From contig NZ_JADEXF010000027.1 of NCBI RefSeq assembly GCF_015207245.1, positions 1 through 11,072 of the forward strand: 11,072 nt of DNA. The letters run 5' to 3'. Below the pieces are notes generated by a model that was not told where the DNA came from, made no database searches, and worked only from the letters and a program-made list of their open reading frames with translations. The position numbers were made by a program, and so were the translations under genes. The stretch is from Nostoc cf. edaphicum LEGE 07299. Lineage in GTDB: Bacteria > Cyanobacteriota > Cyanobacteriia > Cyanobacteriales > Nostocaceae. Shown here piece after piece: positions 1 to 5,819 of the stretch. Numbering within the stretch: the first letter of the stretch is position 1; every line of letters starts with the position of its first letter.

Positions 1-15
1 CTTTAATAGAATAAT

Positions 16-40
16 CCCACTCCCTAGAATCAGGAGTGGG
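16..40 (-). terminator. Hairpin terminator after psbU
   Basis: A perfect 8-bp stem, CCCACTCC (16-23) with GGAGTGGG (33-40), closes a 9-base loop about 30 bases beyond the psbU stop codon. Read on the minus strand, the stem is followed by ATTATTCT, only a weak U-tract. Its place and strength suggest a factor-independent terminator for psbU; the poor U-run lowers certainty. Confidence 0.65.
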
Positions 41-70
41 CTGCTATTTGCTACATTAACTGCAATTCAG

Positions 71-520
71 TTATCTGTAGATACCGTTGTTAAAGCGATC
101 GTCTCCTTCATTGAAGGCAGGCTCTAAGTCTGTCACGGTGAATTTATCGAGGTTGGCTTGCAGGGTTTGTTTTTGGCGATCGCTCAATCCTGGAAGATCC
201 AATACATCCTCTACCTTTTGGTAGGGAGCATTGGTGATAATTTTCTTAGCCAGGGTGGGATAAAGCCCTGGAAACTGTTGAAAAGCTCGGACGTTGGTAT
301 TATTCAAATCAATTTTTTTACCAAATTCCGTTCCTAGCTTCGCATCTGCCCGATTCTGCCGCTCAATGGCCAGAACTGGGACTTGGGGAAAAGCAAAACT
401 GTTGAAACTAGCAGCTTGGGCTATCTGAGTTGTTCCCAACCATCCCCAGCAACTAAGTAACAAGCTAAACACTGTTAATAAACGCGCCAATCCTTTCACG
501 ATTTTTCTACCTCTTTCCAT
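71..520 (-). CDS. psbU: Photosystem II 12 kDa extrinsic protein PsbU
   Basis: PsbU is a lumenal extrinsic subunit of cyanobacterial photosystem II. With PsbO and PsbV it caps the Mn4CaO5 cluster and stabilises oxygen evolution; it has no catalytic activity. The 149-residue precursor opens with a signal peptide: basic residues 3-13, a hydrophobic core at about 14-28, and an AQA-A cleavage site after residue 36. The mature part holds the tandem helix-hairpin-helix fold typical of the family, with [12 protein letters not shown] (69-80), [12 protein letters not shown] (83-94) and [10 protein letters not shown] (103-112), and ends with the characteristic [10 protein letters not shown] chose the ATG at 520 over the in-frame TTG at 523 three bases upstream. 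No clear Shine-Dalgarno is visible, as is common in cyanobacteria. The gene stands alone, with a terminator hairpin downstream and a repeat-rich spacer upstream. The identification is secure. Confidence 0.95.
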   Translation of the reverse strand: MERGRKIVKGLARLLTVFSLLLSCWGWLGTTQIAQAASFNSFAFPQVPVLAIERQNRADAKLGTEFGKKIDLNNTNVRAFQQFPGLYPTLAKKIITNAPYQKVEDVLDLPGLSDRQKQTLQANLDKFTVTDLEPAFNEGDDRFNNGIYR

Positions 521-556
521 CAAACAGAAATAAAAGTTTTAAGCTAACAACAGTTA

Positions 557-577
557 TTAGTCATTAGTCATTAGTCA
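557..577. repeat. TTAGTCA heptamer tandem repeat
   Basis: Three perfect TTAGTCA units lie head to tail at 557-563, 564-570 and 571-577, with a lone fourth copy at 644-650. Short tandemly repeated heptamers of this type are a known feature of heterocystous cyanobacterial genomes. The same heptamer occurs again just after uppP. Confidence 0.85.
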
Positions 578-589
578 CTTGTACTGAGC

Positions 590-690
590 GTACCCCTTTG
601 GGGAAGCAAGCTACGCGTAGCGTCTCGTAGAGAAGCTGAAGTATTAGTCATACCCTGCGGGAAGCCGCTAATGCCTCTACGTGAGAGCGC
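590..690. repeat. Mosaic of short palindromic repeats
   Basis: This stretch is a chain of small palindromes: CCCCTTTGGGG around 593-603, GCTACGCGTAGC at 610-621, TCTC-GTA-GAGA at 623-633, then a CCTGCGGGAAGC segment near 654. The wording resembles dispersed repeats seen many times in Nostoc intergenic DNA. It explains most of the psbU-proximal spacer and argues against coding content there. Confidence 0.65.
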
Positions 691-691
691 C

Positions 692-719
692 AAGGACGAA
701 GGACAAAGGACAAAGGACA
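692..719. repeat. AAGGACA heptamer tandem repeat
   Basis: There are four head-to-tail units: AAGGACG at 692-698, then AAGGACA at 699-705, 706-712 and 713-719. The reverse complement of this heptamer (TTTGTCC) occurs twice after uppP, again beside TTAGTCA units, so the two heptamer families travel together in this genome. Confidence 0.85.
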
Positions 720-850
720 AAAGCTGATAGCTTAGTCAACACAGCAGTCATCAGAAACTAATATACAGCGTATTAATATCCACAATATTTACCGTTACTG
801 GCTTTGACTATACTTTTGCCAAAAATTTTCATCGTGGAAAGAGTGCCTGC

Positions 851-1027
851 ATGGCTGCAATAGCGTTGCATCGACGATTTCAGCAGCATTCTCTGCTAAA
901 CGAAATCTTTTCGAGGTGGCTGATTCTACCTCTCAAGCAGACACAAAATTGCACGATTTCTAAGATCGAAAACCTTAGCAAAAAAGACTTGATGCCGATC
1001 GATTTTTATGTAATATTTCTTAACTAA
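851..1027 (+). CDS. Doubtful 58-residue open reading frame
   Basis: An ATG-initiated frame of 58 codons runs from 851 to a TAA at 1025-1027, preceded 7 bases upstream by a purine-rich GGAAAGAG that could serve as a weak ribosome binding site. The product begins MAAIALHRRFQQ and ends DFYVIFLN. It shows no signal peptide, clear membrane segment or motif I recognise. The length is within what chance can give in AT-rich DNA, and it faces psbU across a repeat mosaic. It is recorded only because it is intact and has a possible ribosome binding site. Confidence 0.18.
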   Translation: MAAIALHRRFQQHSLLNEIFSRWLILPLKQTQNCTISKIENLSKKDLMPIDFYVIFLN

Positions 1028-1133
1028 TTAATCATCTACAGCATTATTTTTGATGTGCCGTAGATTGGGCTGGGAAAAGTTTTGGTAAGAGAAGCTTACA
1101 CGTATATTGGAACACAAGTGTCTTCTGCCTTGT

Positions 1134-1913
1134 TCACGCTGCGATCGCAGCTAACAAAAATAGGCTGTCTACCAAAATTGTGCTTAAAACTGCGCCACCA
1201 AAGGCATACCAGTGTTTTTGATTTCGACCTAAAGCTGAAATTCCTACTGTTAATAGCACTACGGCGAGAATTATCGCCCAAGTTTGCCCCCAAGGTGCTT
1301 GTACTTGTATGAGAGCATTTTGTAAGATTTGCGGTACTACATCTGCATCTACTCTCATGATTTGCCGCCAATAGGGCATCAAATCTACTATATAAAAATA
1401 TACATCTGTTAAAACTGTACCGAGTAAAGAACCTAAATAAAACCAGTTACCTACCTTGCCCCAATTCTTCGCCAGACACCAGCAAGCAAACGGTAAACCG
1501 ATAAATTCCACCGGCAAATGCCATAAAGGTTCCCAACGTAACCAACCCCAGTAAATCGCTCCTGCTAACCAACTCCAGCTAAACCCCAAGAGCAAATCGC
1601 CCCAGACGTAAGTTGCAGGACGTGACATTAAGGCAAAACTGAGCCACACCCAAAATCCTGTCAGCGCTAAACTCAGACTTGGTAGCGATCGCACTATTGG
1701 CGCTTCTACAAATACTGGGACTGTTACTAAAAACACTGCCGCCGCAAACACTAACCAAGTTTGTCGGGCAGAAGTAGATAAGGGTAGAGAGGGAGAAAGG
1801 GAAAGTGTAGATTCCAATTGTCTGATACCATTCTGCCCAGTCTCAGCTAAATCCAACTCAGTATCAATAGAAGGGGTAGCAGTGCTGTAGGAAGACAGTG
1901 TATTATTAATCAA
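1134..1913 (-). CDS. DUF3120-family multi-pass membrane protein
   Basis: This is an integral membrane protein of 259 residues that I assign to DUF3120, a cyanobacterial family of unknown function. After a polar, Ser/Thr-rich N-terminus (1-50) there are about seven hydrophobic segments, at roughly 52-70, 78-98, 105-125, 135-148, 155-177, 212-228 and 237-258. The loops are rich in Trp and Tyr, for example FSWSWLAGAIYWGWLRWEP (111-129). No catalytic motif is evident. The start is a TTG at 1913: in-frame TAA and TAG codons lie a few codons upstream, and the first internal ATG is at residue 96, inside a membrane segment. No clear Shine-Dalgarno precedes it. The gene is monocistronic as far as visible, divergent from uppP and convergent with nothing. 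The family call rests on recognition of the Trp-rich pattern, not a search. Confidence 0.8.
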   Translation of the reverse strand: MINNTLSSYSTATPSIDTELDLAETGQNGIRQLESTLSLSPSLPLSTSARQTWLVFAAAVFLVTVPVFVEAPIVRSLPSLSLALTGFWVWLSFALMSRPATYVWGDLLLGFSWSWLAGAIYWGWLRWEPLWHLPVEFIGLPFACWCLAKNWGKVGNWFYLGSLLGTVLTDVYFYIVDLMPYWRQIMRVDADVVPQILQNALIQVQAPWGQTWAIILAVVLLTVGISALGRNQKHWYAFGGAVLSTILVDSLFLLAAIAA

Positions 1914-2080
1914 AGTTTTTAATATTTGTTACTAAACTTTATTTTATTTAAGATATCACATTTTCAAATCCCCCCCTGGGGCATTGTAATTATACTGAAA
2001 TTTCCACTAGCGCTGGTGCAAACCAAACAAAACATTCTGCGCCAGACGAATCCATTAAAGTTCCACTATGTACAGAACTC

Positions 2081-2114
2081 CTCTGTAGTTCCTTGTAACT
2101 GAGGGACTACAGAG
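2081..2114. repeat. Strong 14-bp palindromic hairpin
   Basis: CTCTGTAGT (2081-2089) pairs perfectly with ACTACAGAG (2106-2114). The stem continues inward through TCCTT (2090-2094) with GAGGG (2101-2105), using two G-T wobbles, to a 6-base loop. No T-run flanks it on either strand, so a simple terminator is unlikely. It looks like a solitary copy of a dispersed palindromic repeat. Confidence 0.7.
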
Positions 2115-2219
2115 ATGTGAAAAGTCAGCTGCTATGAGTCTGCTAAATATTAAAATTTGATGAATTTTTCAAATTGCGTTGACTTATTGAGGTGGGTGTA
2201 AGAACATAGTCAGCGTCTT

Positions 2220-2297
2220 TGATGATGTTTTTGATCGGTAAAATTGAGTTTTCTATAAGATTGGGTGCAGTAGAGAGTATATAAAGCAACATCATCA
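2220..2297. repeat. Long-spaced inverted repeat upstream of uppP
   Basis: TGATGATGTT (2220-2229) is the exact reverse complement of AACATCATCA (2288-2297), with 58 bases between. The pair sits 55-130 bases upstream of the uppP start, where an operator or leader structure could act. Ten matched bases at this distance can arise by chance in AT-rich DNA, so any regulatory role is speculative. Confidence 0.3.
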
Positions 2298-2351
2298 GCT
2301 AAAAAATGTTCATCACGATCCTCTATAACACGAAAAAGGTATTAATTATAT

Positions 2352-3176
2352 ATGGAGTTTATTCAAGCTTTTATTTTAGGTATTGTTCAAGGTATTACAG
2401 AGTTTTTGCCAATCAGTAGCACCGCACACCTTCTGATTGTGACAAAGCTATTTGGTTGGAAAGAATTAGGTTCTAAAGATTTTGTTGACGCAATTCAATT
2501 TGGCAGTGTTATAGCAATTGTGGGGTATTTTTGGTCGCTGATTTATAGTATTGTCAAAGGTGGAATCGAAGCACTAAAAGCCAAAGACTGGGAACGCGAA
2601 GAATGGAAGATTCTTGTCGGTATTGCAGTTGGAACACTCCCGGCTTTAATTTTTGGCTTCCTTTTGAAAGATATTTTACCTGAGAGTGCATTAATTATTG
2701 GCATCATGTCAATTATTATGGCACTTTTACTAGCTCTAGCAGAAAAAATTGGCACTCGTAAACGCGGTTTTGAGTCATTGCAAATTCGGGATGGTATTTT
2801 GGTTGGATTGGGACAAACACTTGCTTTGATTCCGGGCGTTTCTCGTTCTGGCTCGACGTTGACGACTGCCTTATTTTTGGGATTAGAACGCGATACAGCA
2901 GCAAAATTCTCCTTTTTGTTAGGGTTTCCAACTCTTACCATTGCGACGCTGTATAAAAGCTTGAAAATATTCAAGTTGTTTCAAGAACACCAGTTGCCAG
3001 ATAACATTGTTGGGCTGTTAATTGTAGGAATTATTTCAACCTTTATTTTTTCCTACCTATCAATTGCATTTTTAATCAAATACTTAGCAACCAAAAACAC
3101 TTTGATTTTCGTATGGTATAGATTAGCATTTGGTAGTGCGATCTTACTAGCGATCGCAGCAGGTTGGAAAGGATAA
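2352..3176 (+). CDS. uppP: Undecaprenyl-diphosphate phosphatase UppP/BacA
   Basis: This integral membrane enzyme removes a phosphate from undecaprenyl pyrophosphate, regenerating the lipid carrier used for peptidoglycan and other envelope polymers; overproduction gives bacitracin resistance in other bacteria. At 274 residues it has the usual family length. Both signature regions are intact: the N-terminal QGITEFLPISSTAHL (13-27), with Q13-x3-E17 and H26, and PGVSRSGST (161-169), with the catalytic Arg165. Hydrophobic segments cover most of the chain, at about 44-64, 88-105, 113-130, 147-160, 184-200, 217-245 and 253-271. The ATG at 2352 is followed directly by the conserved N-terminus, so the start is safe. 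The gene ends just before a heptamer repeat; the hairpin at 3280-3315 may terminate its transcript. Family and function are secure. Confidence 0.96.
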   Translation: MEFIQAFILGIVQGITEFLPISSTAHLLIVTKLFGWKELGSKDFVDAIQFGSVIAIVGYFWSLIYSIVKGGIEALKAKDWEREEWKILVGIAVGTLPALIFGFLLKDILPESALIIGIMSIIMALLLALAEKIGTRKRGFESLQIRDGILVGLGQTLALIPGVSRSGSTLTTALFLGLERDTAAKFSFLLGFPTLTIATLYKSLKIFKLFQEHQLPDNIVGLLIVGIISTFIFSYLSIAFLIKYLATKNTLIFVWYRLAFGSAILLAIAAGWKG

Positions 3177-3216
3177 TAGTCATTAGTCATTTGTCCTTTG
3201 TCCAAAGCAAATGACT
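3177..3216. repeat. Mixed heptamer repeats with hairpin after uppP
   Basis: Directly after the uppP stop codon lie TAGTCA, TTAGTCA (3183-3189) and two TTTGTCC units (3190-3196, 3197-3203). These are the two heptamer families also found upstream of psbU. AGTCATTTG (3185-3193) pairs perfectly with CAAATGACT (3208-3216), so the array folds into a hairpin. There is no T-run after it. Confidence 0.75.
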
Positions 3217-3219
3217 ATA

Positions 3220-3250
3220 GCGATGTCTACGACGGGCTACGCCTACGCTC
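3220..3250. repeat. Dispersed repeat, GCGATGTCTACGACGGGC type
   Basis: The segment begins GCGATGTCTACGACGGGC and continues into alternating GCCTACGC wording typical of dispersed Nostoc repeats. A degraded second copy is present at 10245-10274, matching over GCGATGTCTAC and the following GGGCTA. It has no coding potential of its own. Confidence 0.6.
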
Positions 3251-3267
3251 GTTTGTATGTAATACAA

Positions 3268-3357
3268 TCTAACCTCACTTTCATTCCTCTCTCCTACAAG
3301 GAGAGAGGAATGGAATTTTACTCCCCAACACTAGTAGGAAAAGGGCTGGGGTTTAGG
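3268..3357 (+). repeat. Dispersed palindromic element, possible uppP terminator
   Basis: The element opens with CTAACCTCACTT and closes near GGGGTTTAGGT, roughly inverted ends. Its core is a perfect 13-bp hairpin, ATTCCTCTCTCCT (3283-3295) with AGGAGAGAGGAAT (3299-3311) and an ACA loop. The stem extends outward to about 3279/3315 with one wobble. A second stem joins CCCCA (3323-3327) to TGGGG (3347-3351). The wording matches a palindromic repeat family I know to be scattered through filamentous cyanobacterial genomes. The first hairpin is followed by AATTTTA, so it may also end the uppP transcript. Confidence 0.65.
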
Positions 3358-3388
3358 TCTGTATTAGATTCAACTGAGAAACGCTATA

Positions 3389-3430
3389 ATGCCCTATGCC
3401 CTATGCCCTATGCCCTATGCCCTATGCACC
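3389..3430 (+). repeat. ATGCCCT heptamer array abutting a start codon
   Basis: Five perfect ATGCCCT units (3389-3395, 3396-3402, 3403-3409, 3410-3416, 3417-3423) and one variant, ATGCACC (3424-3430), run straight into the ATG at 3431 of the DUF512 gene. Because 7 is not a multiple of 3, successive ATGs rotate through all three frames; those at 3389 and 3410 are in frame with the gene. No Shine-Dalgarno is present. Confidence 0.85.
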
Positions 3431-4777
3431 ATGACTACCATTCATCCTGCCCGAATTACCAAGGTTCTTCCAGACTCAATAGCCGCAGAGATTGGTTTTG
3501 AAAGTGGGGATGCGATCGTTGCAATCAATGGTACACGTCCCCGCGACTTAATTGATTATCAGTTTTTGTGTGCTGATGAAGTTTTAGAATTAGAAGTTTT
3601 AGACGCTACTGGTAAAACTCATAGTCTAGAAATCGAAAAAGATTACGACCAAGACTTGGGACTAGAATTTGAAACTGCCCTATTTGATGGCTTAATTCAG
3701 TGCAATAACCGTTGTCCATTTTGCTTTATCGACCAACAACCACCAGGTAAGCGCACCAGCTTGTACTTTAAAGACGACGATTACCGCCTAAGCTTTTTGT
3801 ACGGCTCTTATCTTACCCTGACCAACTTGCCAGAAAAAGAATGGCAGCGAATTGAACAAATGCGCTTGTCTCCGTTGTATGTTTCTGTTCATGCCACGGA
3901 GCCGGAAGTTAGAATTAGACTGCTGAAAAATCCCCGTGCGGGACAAATCTTGCAACAACTCAAGTGGTTTCAAAAAAGACGGCTACAAATTCATGCTCAA
4001 GTGGTTGTTTGTCCTGGTATAAATGATGGCGAACACCTGGAGCAAACCCTAAAAGACTTAGCATCCTTTCATACTGGTGAAGTGCCTACGGTGGCATCGG
4101 TGGCAGTTGTGCCAGTCGGATTGACACGATTTCGTCCCCAAGAAGACGAACTCACACCTGTAACTAAAGAAAAAGCCAAAGAAGTGATTTCTCAAGTCCA
4201 AATACTCTCACGGCAATTTCGCCAAAAATTTGCCTCCAGTGTTGCTTGGTTAGCTGATGAGTGGTTTTTAATTGCAGGTGAGGAATTGCCAAGCGAATCT
4301 GAATATGAAGAGTATCCCCAAATTGATAACGGAGTTGGCTCAATTCAACTATTTATCAAGCAATTTGCCACCATTGCAGCAGAATTACTTCCACCAAAAG
4401 TATATCCTCAAAGAAAATTGACCTGGGTAGTGGGCAACGCCGTAGAAAAAGCATTTAAACCTATTTTAAAACGCTTAAATTCTGTTGAAGGTTTAGAAGT
4501 AAATATGCGTGCTTTGTGTAGTGATTATTGGGGACAAGATATCACGGTCACGGGGTTACTCACTGGACATGATTTGTTGTTGAACTTACAAGGGCAAGAT
4601 TTGGGAGAAGGAATTCTACTACCGAATGTAATGCTCAAACATGGTGAACTGGTATTTTTAGATGATATGAGTATTGAAGAATTAGCTTGCAAATTGGAGA
4701 CAAAAATCCTACCAATATCAGGAGTTGAAGATTTAATCACTACCAGTATTGTTCCAGTTGTTTTGTTAATCTTCTAG
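3431..4777 (+). CDS. PDZ-radical SAM-DUF512 protein (cyanobacterial FeS oxidoreductase family)
   Basis: This 448-residue protein has a PDZ-like N-terminus (about 5-65, with GDAIVAINGTRPRD at 26-39). A radical SAM-type cluster motif CNNRCPFCF follows, with Cys91, Cys95 and Cys98 in CX3CX2C spacing. A DUF512 C-terminal region (about 225-435) ends near LDDMSIEELA and GVEDLI. The family is annotated as a putative Fe-S oxidoreductase; its substrate is unknown and I do not infer one. An upstream in-frame ATG at 3389 would add 14 residues, but they are encoded by a heptamer tandem repeat. The ATG at 3431 gives the N-terminus MTTIHPARITKV, which agrees with my memory of cyanobacterial homologues. No Shine-Dalgarno is visible. 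The gene is co-directional with uppP, 254 bases downstream, but repeats and a possible terminator lie between them, so a shared operon is doubtful. The frame is intact. Confidence 0.9.
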   Translation: MTTIHPARITKVLPDSIAAEIGFESGDAIVAINGTRPRDLIDYQFLCADEVLELEVLDATGKTHSLEIEKDYDQDLGLEFETALFDGLIQCNNRCPFCFIDQQPPGKRTSLYFKDDDYRLSFLYGSYLTLTNLPEKEWQRIEQMRLSPLYVSVHATEPEVRIRLLKNPRAGQILQQLKWFQKRRLQIHAQVVVCPGINDGEHLEQTLKDLASFHTGEVPTVASVAVVPVGLTRFRPQEDELTPVTKEKAKEVISQVQILSRQFRQKFASSVAWLADEWFLIAGEELPSESEYEEYPQIDNGVGSIQLFIKQFATIAAELLPPKVYPQRKLTWVVGNAVEKAFKPILKRLNSVEGLEVNMRALCSDYWGQDITVTGLLTGHDLLLNLQGQDLGEGILLPNVMLKHGELVFLDDMSIEELACKLETKILPISGVEDLITTSIVPVVLLIF

Positions 4778-4923
4778 TCTAGACAATTTAACTCTGTTCT
4801 GCAAGACCTTCTTGTTTACTACTTTGGAGAACGCATTTTCTGCCTAGTTTTTTGATGCCTTCTAGTGTAGAATGAAAACTAATAGGTAAATGTAGCAATA
4901 GCGTGCAAAAACTAAGCTAATCA

Positions 4924-5285
4924 GCTAACCAACGCTAGCTATCTGGTCATTGCTGCTGGTATATACGGCAGTTTAAGGTTAGCAACATAAAAAGAGCTTT
5001 AGTAAAAGCCTACTCAAGAACAGGGTAAGTATATCTTATTACCTTTTCAACCATCCACCTGAATAGAATTCAGGGGATGAAGACCACAAACTGCACGTGT
5101 TTGTATGGTCAATTTTTGGATAGATAGCTTTCGTGGTTAGTCATATTTAGGCTATCCCCTAAATACGAAGTTTCATCGATTCAGCGACCCGATTAAATTT
5201 ACCTAGTCCAAGCCTTTGGGCTAAAACCTTTTTGCATCCAGATATTTGGATGTAGTATCAAAAGTTTACAAATTCTAATTTGTAA
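4924..5285 (+). other. Candidate structured RNA or leader region
   Basis: At least seven stems lie in series. GCTAACC (4924-4930) with GGTTAGC (4977-4983) encloses a smaller stem. GCTTT/AAAGC lies at 4996-5009. CATCC-A-CCTGAA with TTCAGG-GGATG (5052-5079) gives 11 bp with one bulge. GACCA-CAAAC with GTTTG-TA-TGGTC (5082-5110) gives 10 bp with a two-base bulge. GATAGC/GCTATC pairs 5123-5128 with 5151-5156. CATCCA/TGGATG lies at 5235-5252. TTACAAAT/ATTTGTAA (5266-5285) has a 4-base loop. The series stops 35 bases before the microprotein ATG. I recognise no known riboswitch, intron or catalytic RNA. Strand is assigned from the downstream reading frame only; chance folding of AT-rich DNA is the alternative. 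Confidence 0.35.
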
Positions 5286-5319
5286 GCTTCTTGCTCACTA
5301 TTACGTTTAATTAAATGTC

Positions 5320-5433
5320 ATGACTGATCTTAACTTTATCAGCACTATCTGCATCTTAGCAGTAGCATATCTAACTAGCGTCTATTTTTGGATAGCTTTT
5401 TCTCAAAATTCAAATAAGTCAGACAACTACTAA
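5320..5433 (+). CDS. Possible 37-residue single-span membrane protein
   Basis: An ATG at 5320 opens a frame of 37 codons ending in TAA at 5431-5433. The product, beginning MTDLNFISTICILAVAYLTS, has a single hydrophobic stretch at about residues 6-27 containing the aromatics of YFWIAF, followed by a short polar tail rich in Asn and Ser (28-37). This layout is like the one-helix subunits of cyanobacterial photosynthetic and NDH complexes, but I could not match it to PsbM, PsbX, PsbT, PetL, PsaM or others I can recall, so I name no function. There is no convincing Shine-Dalgarno; another ATG at 5315 is out of frame. It stands alone below a hairpin-rich stretch. A random frame of this length is possible, yet the clean membrane-span composition makes it better than most. 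Confidence 0.35.
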   Translation: MTDLNFISTICILAVAYLTSVYFWIAFSQNSNKSDNY

Positions 5434-5819
5434 AACATCCAATCTAAAGAAAATTTTAGTAGTTGGCACAATTTAAATGATAAGTTGGTCTTTGATAGCA
5501 TTGACTACCATATCATTTTGGAAACTAATCTGTCAATGAATGGGGGATATTTCAGAAATAGGCAGCCAAAGGAAACTTATAGCAGGAGTTCAGATAGATA
5601 GTAAGAGAACATCCCAATTTTGCAAAAACACGAATAAATCTCCACCCTCAATATTTTTGATCGGGCACAGAGGAGGAAACTTGTATAGTGAGTAAAGGAT
5701 TGTACTCATACTCTCAAAACTTGCGTAGCATATCTGTCAGAAAAAGCTGAGTTTCCAGCTTCAAAAGCCAGGGAAGCATCCCGTTTTGGCAGATCGCCCT
5801 CAAACTAAAACTCACTGGC

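Larger units (their letters stand above)
521..1133. other. Repeat-rich spacer upstream of psbU
   Basis: These 613 bases lie between psbU and the 3' end of the DUF3120 gene and must contain the psbU promoter and leader. The half next to psbU (about 550-720) is a mosaic of heptamer tandem repeats and short palindromes, described separately. The other half (720-1133) is AT-rich; it holds one 58-codon plus-strand reading frame (851-1027) of doubtful reality and an imperfect hairpin (about 1036-1063, one mismatch) with no T-run. I could not place a psbU promoter with confidence. Confidence 0.6.
1914..2351. other. Divergent spacer between DUF3120 and uppP
   Basis: These 438 AT-rich bases separate two divergent genes and should carry both promoters. 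They contain a strong palindromic hairpin at 2081-2114 and a long-spaced inverted repeat at 2220-2297, each listed separately. An AAGG at 2336-2339 lies 12 bases before the uppP ATG, a rather distant ribosome binding site. No reading frame of interest was seen, and no promoter could be assigned with confidence. Confidence 0.6.
4778..5819. other. Long hairpin-rich spacer
   Basis: These 1,042 bases lie between the convergent DUF512 and CyRepA1 genes. The first 145 bases are plain AT-rich DNA. Positions 4924-5285 are dense in hairpins and 5320-5433 encode a possible microprotein; both are listed separately. A further hairpin joins AAATGATA (5475-5482) to TATCATTT (5511-5518), with TGGT/ACCA pairing inside. 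An orphan AGGAGG (5671-5676) precedes a GTG at 5688 that opens only a 20-codon frame. Near the CyRepA1 stop, AGCTG and CAGCT around 5746-5760 form a small hairpin. No tRNA or rRNA is recognisable. Confidence 0.6.

Noticed and set aside
557..719. CRISPR-like array upstream of psbU
   Set aside because: Units are 7 bases with no spacers; these are tandem heptamers, not CRISPR repeats, and no cas genes are present.
1082..1371. Open frames on both strands overlapping the 3' end of the DUF3120 gene
   Set aside because: They lie in other frames of the DUF3120 coding region, have no recognisable domain, and lack ribosome binding sites.
3211..3501. 96-codon plus-strand frame across the uppP-DUF512 spacer
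   Set aside because: It is built from dispersed repeats and the heptamer array and then overlaps the DUF512 gene in the wrong frame.
5700..5800. Minus-strand startless frame beginning EGDLPKRDASLAF and ending in QVLRV before a TGA
   Set aside because: About 31 codons with an in-frame stop just upstream and no start codon; it could be a gene remnant or part of a repeat, but nothing identifies it.
4778..5819. Group II intron, tmRNA or another known large RNA in the hairpin-rich spacer
   Set aside because: No domain V-like signature, no tRNA-like ends and no tag-peptide frame were recognised, so a named class cannot be supported.
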